From: Nelumbo lutea
Lineage: Eukaryota > Streptophyta > Magnoliopsida > Proteales > Nelumbonaceae
Direction of reading: 5' to 3'
Length of the DNA: 64,000 nt
NCBI GenBank assembly: GCA_022828595.1
Contig: JAKGHH010000007.1
Span: forward strand, 36,208,356 to 36,272,355
The notes beneath the pieces are model-generated. The model was not told the origin of the DNA, made no database searches, and was given only the letters and a program-made list of their open reading frames with translations. This document shows positions 34,921-44,035 of this stretch, piece by piece. Numbering within the stretch: position 1 is the first letter of the stretch; each line of letters opens with the position of its first letter. A program made the translations under genes and the position numbers.

Positions 34921-36282
34921 TCCATTAGTTCATTATAATGTAGATTAGCTTACCAAATAAGGCCTCTGGCCGGTTGTAGTGAAGACTTGGTACCGAATCC
35001 TGCTGTTCCAAAATATACAAAAGTTAGCCTCTTGAATTCAGATGTTTTGATCATCAGGGCACTCTACCTTTGACAATATTCATACCGATATTCACTTCTC
35101 ATTAGTTCAATTACTTTATTTTTTATTTATTTTTTTATTTCACATTGCAATTTCTGTACCATAGAGGCATATATTTTGTCATATAAATAAAATCTTCTGA
35201 AGTTTTTCTCAATTTAACTTATAAATTTAAGCAAACCTCAAAATTTTCTAATAATTTGTATTGAGCAGAATAATGAAAAGGAGAAATATTTAACAAAGCC
35301 ATTGCATAAGAACATTGTGATTAATTTGTGAAGCTTGCAAGTTTTAAAAGATTAGCTAGATTGATTAAAAAAATAATCATTCCTTCAACAACTACAAATC
35401 CTGAATTTATTAAGAATTGCCATGAGGGAATCAACAAGTCATTATGTGGATTAGATAACTAACATTAGTTAATGTGTAATCTTATAGCTTAGAGAGCTAT
35501 TAAAAAAAATCACAATTCCAACTACCCAAGATGCTATATTTTCTTCTTTTGCCCCACCCCACTAGGTCAACAAGCTCATCCGAGACTTTGTCAATTTTCT
35601 TGCCTACCTAATTCGTATTGGCTAATGCTATAAAAATTTACATGGACCTTGAACTGGTCAGCGGTTCATATCGTCGGTTCGACCATTTGGGTCAACCGTG
35701 GTTTGAACAGATTGCATATCCAATGAATTGGGTGGTCATTTGGGATTTGGGAGCATATTCGTGGTTGAGAGTTTCATGATCATTTCCAATCTCACGTCAC
35801 AATTTGCAAGTGAGAATTGCAATGGATCAGGTTGGACTGGGGTTGTTACCATTTCCAACAACCCAATAAACAATACACAGACTGGGTCCTGACCCATAGG
35901 CAAAGTGTTCAACCTGCCGTTGATTCTAGGGATAGGTAATTTCCACCCTGGTGGGTATCTGCTCCTATTACGGGTTTTGGTTTTATGTAACCTGTATGCG
36001 TATGCTATTAGGCTAAACCTGATTTTTTCTTGATTTGCATATTATTGGAAAGCATGTAAATTTTATGTACTAGGTGTTAAATCTAATAATATTTTGAATT
36101 TTATGTCAAGAATGATTAATTGGTATGTATTTTTTATGAATTTTATGTATTTATTTGTGTAATTTTACTTATTTATTGCTTATATTAGATGTGGGTTCTA
36201 AACCCAACCGGCCCCTACCCTTGAATGCAGGAAGGGTAGGGTCGGGGAGGGTTTTGCATTTGAATTTGGATTAGTTGAACGC
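34921..36282. other. Intergenic DNA with ggtcaacc/gacccaa repeat debris
   Basis: No gene. About 35650-35730 and 35825-36000 contain ggttcgacc, gggtcaac and gggtcctgaccc motifs of the kind found in other decayed interspersed repeats here. The rest is AT-rich. Confidence 0.4.
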
Positions 36283-36431
36283 TTTGGCTGTTCAGTGAGC
36301 TGTGGAACCAATGATGAGGTTCCACACTAGTAATAAATCATGGGTCCCCAGCGTGAAAGATGCGGGGCCCATAAATTTTATTATTGGTGTGGAACCTTGT
36401 CATTGGTTCCACAGCCTACTGAACAGCCAAA
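36283..36431. mobile_element. 149-bp near-palindromic MITE
   Basis: The left arm tttggctgttcagtgagctg and right arm agcctactgaacagccaaa are inverted. The inverse match continues through tggaaccaatgatgaggttcc against ggaaccttgtcattggttcc. About 47 bp per arm are nearly perfect, so a transcript would fold into a long hairpin. The duplication length is not resolved. Confidence 0.75.
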
Positions 36432-37227
36432 CCTTGCTCTTTGTATTTTTATATGTGGGGAGGGTTTGGATTCTCAAAATCCAATCCACTACTGTTTTGG
36501 AGTAGGTACAGGTTGGGAGGTTTAGGGAGGTGGTTACGGTCTAGAATTTAAAAAACCCTCCCCAAACCACCCCATTGCCATCCCTAGTTGATCCAGCAGG
36601 TTGATCCATTTGAACCCACTATTCGATCATGATTTTGCATCCAATTCTAGTAAAACATGGAATTTGCTAAAAAACTGTTCGATCTGGTCAGTTAGACCAT
36701 TGACCCAATGACCAGGTCACAGGTTGTGCATTAAATATGTATGCAAACTTTTGGGGTCATAACTTTGTGTCACATTGTCCAATTGAGATGATCTTTGTTG
36801 TTTCTTTTTTTGGTAATTTTTCAAGATTTATGGTCTTGTCCCCCTATTGAGTTAAAAATATAAATTAAATATGAAATCAAACATATATTACATATAGAAT
36901 ATAATTATATATAGTAAAATATGTAAAATACTGACATGGCATAGTCTGACTTGTGACCTGGAGGCAAAAACGGTTTGGCCTCCATGTCAGTTTTTAAAAC
37001 ATTGCCCATCGGATCATGATCTATAAGTACTGAACTTAGGAATGGCCCTATTATTAACTGGTCTTACAATGAACTTCCTCCATTGTATGATACCATAAAG
37101 ACATGATACTAGAAAAAAAAAAATTGTAACCACGATCGTTATTTTTTCTTCACGGGGGGTTGGGTTGATTAAAGCTCTTCTGTCATCATGTCTTTTTTTT
37201 TTTTTTCATTTTTCTGTTAATAGTATA
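36432..37227. other. Intergenic DNA with repeat ends
   Basis: No gene. 36650-37010 carries gaccattgacccaatgacc and cagtttttaaaacattgc, the latter a right end in the style of the 15178 family. A poly-T run at 37192-37206 precedes the Helitron terminus. Confidence 0.4.
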
Positions 37228-38228
37228 CTAGAGAATGACCCTGTTACTAAGTATGTGGCAGCTAAATGTGTGTATAATTTACTTTGAAGTTTATTATTTA
37301 TTTATAAAAAATTAAATTAAAAAAAAACTAATATGGGTCTTACATCTTTGTAATGACAATCTATTCTGATCTATTTTGTTTGAAATTCATTATTAATTTA
37401 TGTTATTTTTAATTTGATTTAAACTATTAAATGAGATTTTATTCATAAACAATAGCCCACTTTATTTGGCACTTACTATTTATCTAATAAATCTATTTTG
37501 AGTTATTTATTTTTAAAAATTAAATAAGGTTGCTTCCTAAAAGTTAAATCAAGTTTGTAATTAATAAAGTATTTCATTTAAGAATGAAAATCGTACTATT
37601 AGAAGTACTTATAATTAATAATTTTGTATTTGAATTAAGAATGGGATTCACATCATTTTTTGTGACCCACTATTTATCTAGTATATCTTATTTGAGTTCC
37701 TTAGTTAATTTTAAAGAAATTAAATCGCGTTTGTTTTGTAATTGACTTATAACATACTACATTAAATTTGCTAGTGAATTAAGCTTTTCTACCAAAAAAA
37801 CAGAGCTATGTTAATTAAATTGAAAACGTTACAAAGTTAATTGGATTTAATTAATGTTCATCAAGTAAACTTAATTAGCTAAGTTCAATCAAGTGTGGAA
37901 TCTAACTAATTATAAGCTAAGTTATCTTATTGATCTAAATTATTTACTATTATTTAATAATTTTAGTATTTTAGTAACTATTTAATCATTTTATATTGTT
38001 GAATTAATTTTTGCCCTTTAAATCCATTTTAATTGTTATTTCTCATTAGCATTTTTTATTTTAACAATTTTTATTCAATTAACTTTTACTTTTAAATATT
38101 CTATGTTTTTTATAATTTAAACATTTTACTATTTAATTAATCATCTAGTATTTAATTAATAATTTTGAAAGAGGGAAGTTCATTGGAAATGTAACAAAAA
38201 AGATTTTCTTTTTGAAAAAATTCATTTA

Positions 38229-39810
38229 AAAACAAATGTGGGTTTGTGGTTATCTTTTAATGGGTCCCACCATTTGTTTTTAATTTTTCTTGAAGTTTTA
38301 AAACATATTTCATTCATTCAAGAAATTGATATAATTAAAGACAATGCCAATCAGAACCCATATACAATTTCTCAAGAATAACAAAATATATAAATGGATG
38401 AAGGAGAACATAATGAACTACAATCAAATAAAGGTGAATTTAAAATCACCAACATAAGTAAATAAGCACAACTCCAATCTACCACAAATGACAAGAGAGG
38501 TTCCCAAAAGAGATTGTAAAGAGCCAATAAATGGTTGGGGTAGATTCACAAAAAAACGGCAAAGGCCCAAACATTACAACCGCTACTAGAGACTGTAACT
38601 GCCTTCCAGAACTGCATCCGCTAGAGAACTGTGAACGGAATTGACCATGAATTACATCTACCGGAGAACCGTTAACAGACTTAACCATGGACAACAAAAC
38701 GTCAAGCAACATCCACTAGTATCGAAAGCCCAATGTAGGATCCAAGAGAAAGTAACTCCCTTGTCAAAACGTCTACAAAAAGAAAAAAAAATAACACAAA
38801 ACGAGGCAAATAATGGAGAGAACCAGATGGAAAAGGTGAGGGAAATAGATGGGAGGAAGAACAATGGGAAGAATGGAGAGAATCAGATGGGGGGAAAAAC
38901 GAAGAATGAAAGCAAAGGAGGAGGGAAGAAAAGAAACAACAAAAAGAGAAACTTGAGAGAGCCACCCCAAAAGAGAGATGGATAAAACCTCGAGAAACTT
39001 GAGAGAAAAGCTCTTTCTAACCAGAGAGAGGGAACGGTGTTGTGACTTGCAGAGAGGAAATGGTTTTGCGACTTGCTGAGCCTAGGAGTGGAGAGGAAAC
39101 ACAATTTGGTGATTTGTTTTTAATTGATTACGGATAAACATATGTTAAGCTAATAAATATCTTCCCACTGAGAATGTTTAGGAGTAAAACAATCCACTTT
39201 TGAATCCTATTTCTTGAATTAATAAGATGCCACGTGTCTGAAAGGGGAGGACTCTAGACAAAAGTGGGTTTGTTATAATCTTTTAATGGGTCCCACCATT
39301 TGTATTTAATTGACTATGGATAAATATGTGTTAAGCTAATAAATATTTATCCATTGAGAATGTTTAGGAGTGAAATTACCCCCTTTTTGAATCCTATTTC
39401 TTGAATTAATAGGATGCCATGTGCCTGAAAGGGGAGGACTCTAGACAAAAGTGGGTTTGTGATAATCTTTTAATGGGTTCCACTATTTGTATTTAATTGA
39501 CTATGGATAAACATGTGTTAAGCTAATAAGTAACTCTCCGGATGTTTAGGAGTAAAACTACCTACTTTTGAATTCTATTTTTTGAATTAATAGAATGCCA
39601 TGTGTCTTAAAAGGGGAGGACTCTAGACAAAAGTGGATTTGTGATAATCTTTTAATGGGTCCCACCATTTGTATTTAATTGACTATGGATAAATATGTGT
39701 TAAGCTAATAAATATTTATCCATTGAGAATGTTTAGGAGTGAAATTACCCCCTTTTTGAATCCTATTTATCGAATTAATAGAATACCACATGTCTTAAAG
39801 GGAATGATTC
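38229..39810. repeat. ~186-bp tandem array inside the Helitron
   Basis: Units share the anchor ggataaayatgtgttaagct at 39132, 39318, 39505 and 39687 (spacings 186, 187, 182). They also share aatgggtcccaccatttg and gaggactctagacaaaagtg. A further partial unit lies at 38229-38285, separated by the retroposon at 38286-39111. One unit equivalent makes up much of the short Helitron at 19066. Confidence 0.85.
38286..39111 (-). mobile_element. 826-bp retroposon with 14-bp target duplication
   Basis: Identical atttgtttttaatt occurs at 38272-38285 and 39112-39125, exactly bounding the insert. The neighbouring array units supply the empty site (ccatttgtatttaattga). Read on the minus strand, the insert opens with a pyrimidine-rich, leader-like stretch (tctctcaagtttctc). 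A 77-codon frame follows (38479-38712), then a 3' tail (ttcttgaatgaatgaaat). It could be an internally deleted LINE with both UTRs, a long SINE, or a retrocopy of an unrecognised transcript. Confidence 0.75.
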
Positions 39811-39859
39811 TAACCTTATATATATATATATATAGATTTTCTTGCCAATAATTCACTAT

Positions 39860-39978
39860 GGCTCAGTTTGGAAGGAATGCAAATGCAAATATGTAGAGTG
39901 CAAAACCTTATATTTTGCATTATTTTGTATGTATTTGCACAGTACATATTTGCATTTTTAACTTTTCCATACTCGGCC
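39860..39978. mobile_element. Family D MITE, 119 bp
   Basis: Ends ggctcagtttggaaggaat and ttttccatactcggcc are inverted, with TAT on both sides. The interior tatgtagagtgcaaaacc matches the family at 24612. It lies 23 bp from the Helitron's 5' end. Confidence 0.7.
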
Positions 39979-40580
39979 TATATTCCTTTTTTACACTCTT
40001 AGGTAAGACGGGTATAAATTAGATGTATTGTACAACCCTAAAATGGAACTTGACTTGCATAATAAGACCCTAACTGATGATATTAAAACCTAAGTAGGTT
40101 ATGGCATTTGATGCCATTGCTTCAGAGATGTTTTTTGAGAAAATGGTGTTGTATGCATGAAGGTCTCTTGCACCATTTTCTCAGAAAACGATTCCTTTTT
40201 TTGTTTGGCATCGATGCTACCACATATGCTATTTTCTGGGAAAACAACATAACTGTTTTCAGCAATGGTCTACATTATTCAATGCCTAAAATGATGCCAC
40301 ATCATTGCACCACTGACAGCAACATAATATTTTCTCATTTTGGCATTTCTTTAGACCACACTTGATTTTCAAAATATGATATGGAACAACATTTTTTTCT
40401 AAAAAAATAATACCAAATAAGAGACCGGAAACACCACTTTTTTCTGACATAGCACCGATATGATGTCATTTTTCATAAAATGGCATCATTGCCAAACACC
40501 ACCAATCCAAATCTAACCTGTTGGTGTTAATATATATGTCTGTAAATAAACCGACCCATTAATATTGGTCCTAGCAGAAG
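39979..40580. other. Intergenic DNA, possible weak MITE
   Basis: No supported gene. gtttggcatcgatgc at about 40203 and atggcatcattgccaaacac at about 40482-40501 are imperfect inverted ends, so 40203-40501 may be a decayed element. The 85-codon stretch at 40108-40365 runs through it and is probably not coding. Confidence 0.35.
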
Positions 40581-41540
40581 CCTTACTTATTTGACTTTAA
40601 GTGCAGCCAACGACATTCCGAATCTTCTCCAACTTCTTCTTTGCAAGTTGAAACTACAATCCCACCGTCACCATGAAATGACTTTTGTCAAGCTTTGCTC
40701 CTACACTTTGTTTTCTCTTGCTTCTTCCTAATTGACTTACCAAGCATCGCAGCCTACAGTGGCAAACTACATCATCTACCTGGGTCGTTGGTTCGTTAAC
40801 CTTGAGATGATCAGACGATGCTTCCCAATTGTTTTAAGCAAAATTGTGGACTGTCAGGAGTGTCAGTGTCTGAGTGACAGCCATTATAACTTGGGAAAAT
40901 GATGATTCAGTCAGTGTCAGAATTCATCATAAGCACAAAGTTCATGAGTTGGGTAAAAAATTGACCTTTTAAAATATTATAAATGTATAATGGAAATCAG
41001 AATTATACAATGGGCCTGTCCATACTACTTCTTCGCTATAACTTCCCTTCAATGAAAGACCCCTTATCTCTTCCAACTTTCCCACTTTTTGAAGGCTTAT
41101 GATATATCTGCAGCTGAATGATTGGAATTTGAAGGGCTGAAGGCTAAAGTTCTAGCTTTATCTTCTCTAATCCAAGCAAGTTTTGATCAGAAAGGGATTC
41201 TCTGTCCAGCAGTACCGAAATCCGGGGTGACATGATATTGTGAAGGGCACTTTATCAATGTGGAGCACGTGGTCAATCCAACCTCTTGACCCCGAAGGCG
41301 GAATTGAGAAGATTCAATTCCACAACTAAGCTTCAAGTGGATGATCTTTTTGTGGATTTGCATTTGACATTACTGGGGGGTCACAGTCATTTAAATTCTA
41401 GGAATGTGAGGGGGAAGTGGAACTGGATTTTGGTTCTATTCCTGTAATCCAATTCTTAGCAAAGTCTGAGCTGAGGTATTTTGGAATCTGTAGGAGGAGT
41501 GTCCTTGAATTTCATAGAATTCTGTTTTGCTTATATTTTT
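40581..41540 (+). other. Intergenic DNA; possible subtilase-like relic
   Basis: Around 40675-40830 a broken + frame reads like a hydrophobic N-terminus (VKLCSYTLFSLASS, stop) followed by VANYIIYLG. This recalls signal peptides plus the YIVYLG start of plant subtilase propeptides. Only this short stretch is suggestive, no protease domain follows, and I give it little weight. The rest to 41540 has no recognisable feature. Confidence 0.25.
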
Positions 41541-42420
41541 CTAGGTGTGTAAATGGACGGTATCTTGTTTTTGTTGGATTTAGATATTCCCCTTTTTGGA
41601 TTTTTGGATCAGATCCGATTGAACAATAGGATCTGATTAAAAATCAGATCGAATTTAGATCACCCCTATCTAATGTTAAAGGATCAGATATCTATCTTAT
41701 CTATTTATTTATAAATATCTTTCTCTTGCATTTTTGTAATTTTTTATACTATTTATTTTTTTATCAAGAAATATATATATATATATATATATATGATGAA
41801 AAAGTATTTATTATTTTATGTTCCTTTTAATAATTTATTAAAATTTTTAAAAATTAAATCAGATCATATTAAATTTAAATATCCAACATCCTTAACAGAT
41901 TTGGCTTTCCAAACAATGTTTGCATTATAATTTCAATCTGATCCAATCCGCTTCCATCCCTATGTTTTTTTTGAGCTGGCAATGGGTCGGATCTGGTTTG
42001 GGATAATGGATCAGTCTAAATAAATCCAAAATCAACCCAACTATTAATTGGAATAATCGGGTCTGACCCAAATTGGACCCAACTATACTTGACATCTCTA
42101 ATTAATAACAACTAGGAAGTTTAATAAAAATGATAACAAAATAGTAAATATTTATGTAGATACTGTCTATAAAATTTATCTTTTTACACATAAAATATAA
42201 CTAAAATTAAAAAGCCATGAAACCTTAGTAGTCTATTAATTATGTAATCGGTTCGGATCTTAACCGATTTGGAGCAGGGCACCGACTCGATTATTAATCG
42301 AGACACAAGCTACAGAATCACAAGCAGCATGATAGGTTTAGCATTTTAGCCACTTCGGTTCTTTCGGGTGGATCCGACCCATTAAATCAATGGCTTTTGT
42401 GTTCCCGAATTCAGCTCTAA
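41541..42420. repeat. Two adjacent decayed interspersed repeats
   Basis: 41541-41965 has ggatcagatccgatt and gatcagatatc motifs around a (TA)n core (about 41770-41794), with ccaatccgcttccatccc on the right. 41968-42420 runs from gctggcaatgggtcggatc to cgaattcagctctaatt and carries gggtctgaccca-type arms. Both match the general style of arm-core-arm repeats in this window. Ends and superfamilies are not resolved. Confidence 0.45.
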
Positions 42421-42429
42421 TTAAAAGCA

Positions 42430-43010
42430 TAACCTAAAATTTTAGCACGTGAGAAATATTTTGATATTTAAGTCAATGTTTTTTGAGTATTTAGGACCAT
42501 TCGATTGGAATCAATTTCTCTGAATCTATACCAACTGCTCTAAGATTAAATGTATGATAGATAATAATAGCACCGACAACATGGGATAAACTTGAAAAAG
42601 GAAATAACTCAAAAAAAAAAAATGCTTTTCTCAGACGTCATTTTCAAATACATCTTTGCTTGTAATGCTCTACGAGATCAACCACATAAAGACTGCCGGA
42701 ATCTGAGTCTGGTCACCGGGATCTTACTTCCGGGCAGTGGAGTCTAGAACCGCTTCAGGTAACCGACACCCCATCGGCCATCACCCTCCACATGCAATTA
42801 AATAATAAAAAATGAAAAAAAATCTCCACCGTATGAAGAATTATTTTTAAAAAATTTACATTAAAAAACAGGGTAACAGAAACCTAACAGCTCTAAAACA
42901 CAGATTATTCACCGTAAAGACATTCTCAACTCTTCCTGTAATCGACTAATCGGTAAGGTATTTTGTTGGCTGATTGCTCCTAAACTCTTCTTCTATATTT
43001 CCTTTAAAAA
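42430..43010 (+). promoter_or_regulatory. Probable promoter of the DUF936 gene
   Basis: A G-box core (cacgtg, 42446-42451) and a TATA-like string (tatattt, 42994-43000) precede a purine-rich gagagggagagggag block. That block is typical of the start of plant transcripts. The first base transcribed cannot be fixed. The 580 bp contain no repeat that I recognise. Confidence 0.4.
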
Positions 43011-44035
43011 GCCGGCGAGAGGGAGAGGGAGGGGGAGAGAGATTCCATTTGGGTGTGTGGGTTTGTATTAGATTCTGTTACATCTCTTGTTCTGTATCAA
43101 TCAATCATGCAATAATAAGTCTTACAGCAATTATAGTTCGTCTTTTCTCTTCTCACTTCTCTGCCACTTCATCATCTCTCATGTTCAGAGACCACTCGAG
43201 GGTCTTATCCTCCAAAAATCCGAAAAAAAGCTGTCTTTTCCCATCTGGGTTTTGGAGACTAATGCGTTTTCTCTGTTTATGATTCAGGGTTACTCTTGTG
43301 ATCCATGCCATAACAAAAGAAAAGTCTTACTATCTCATTTCTGTCTTACGGTTACGGAAGAAGCGTGTTAGCTGTGTAACCCATAAAAAAAGATCCGGAA
43401 AGAGGAGCTTTTCCGTTTGGATACTTCAGAGCAGTGCGTTTCCTCTATCTGAATCCATATCAAAGTCCAAAAACTTGTTTTTTCGATCTGGGTTTGGCGG
43501 GTATATGTCGCTTTTCCAATCTGTATAATCCTTAAATGCTCGAAAGTTACAACTTTTTCGATCGGGTTGTTTAGGGGATCACCTAGTTCTAATCATTGTT
43601 TAGAAATAAGTCAAGTGTTCGAGCTTTTCTATCTCGGTTTTTTGATTGAAAATATATTTGTCTCTCTCTGTAATCCAGAAAGAAAGGCACTGGGATATAG
43701 TTTTCACCATTTGAATTTGGAGTGTGGTGCCCTCTTATGTGCAACCTGTCAAGATTCAAAAGCATGAACTTTTGGATGGGTACTGAGAATAAGTTTTTGC
43801 TTTGAATCTCCTCTGCAAGATCCGAGTTCTGAGAATTCCATTGATCAGGTCCCAAAAAAGTCAAACCTTCATACTTGGGTTTACAAGGTATTCATTATTT
43901 CAGTGTGTGGGGGCTCCCACCAACAGAGTTATCGATCAAAAGGCAAAAATTTGGATCCTTTCACCTGAAATCGGTCCAATAGCTTGAATTTCTCCTACTT
44001 GGTTTGCAGAGTAATGCGTTTTGGAGGTCTAAATA
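43011..44035 (+). other. Probable 5' leader of the DUF936 gene
   Basis: About 1 kb of T-rich sequence with many upstream ATGs lies between the TATA-like string and the start codon. A splice acceptor (ctacttggtttgcag, ending 44009) sits 26 bp before the ATG. A donor-like aag|gtattc at 43888 would make a 122-bp leader intron, and a longer intron from further up is equally possible. The presence of an acceptor is reasonably supported; the donor is not. Removal of a leader intron would take out several upstream ATGs. Confidence 0.4.
43205..43830 (+). repeat. Degenerate ~72-bp tandem repeat in the leader
   Basis: A core resembling ttttcgatctgggtttgg recurs at about 43236, 43408, 43480, 43553, 43625, 43700 and 43768, with most spacings 68-75 bp. 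Each is preceded by 'atcca.aaa.tccgaaa' and followed by 'taatgcgttttctctg'-like text. Copies agree at roughly half to two thirds of positions by eye, so the array is old. It lies just upstream of, and probably in, the transcript leader. Confidence 0.6.

Larger units (their letters stand above)
37228..39836 (-). mobile_element. Non-autonomous Helitron, 2.6 kb
   Basis: On the minus strand it begins TC at 39835-39836 (tctatatatatata...aagg), preceded by A. It ends ...tcattctctag (CTAG at 37228-37231), followed by T, so it sits in the canonical A^T target. The 3' hairpin (ccacatac...gtaacaggg) is decayed. The ending tcattctctag is identical to that of the Helitron at 19066-19791. The interior has AT-rich text and a ~186-bp tandem array interrupted by a retroposon. 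No Rep/helicase coding. Confidence 0.65.

Noticed and set aside
38641..38985. 114-codon lysine-rich + frame
   Set aside because: It is the antisense of the pyrimidine-rich leader-like part of the minus-strand retroposon; composition artefact.
42974..43371. Open frames in the leader region as a separate upstream gene
   Set aside because: They lie in the T-rich leader repeat region, lack domains and precede the real start; at best upstream ORFs.
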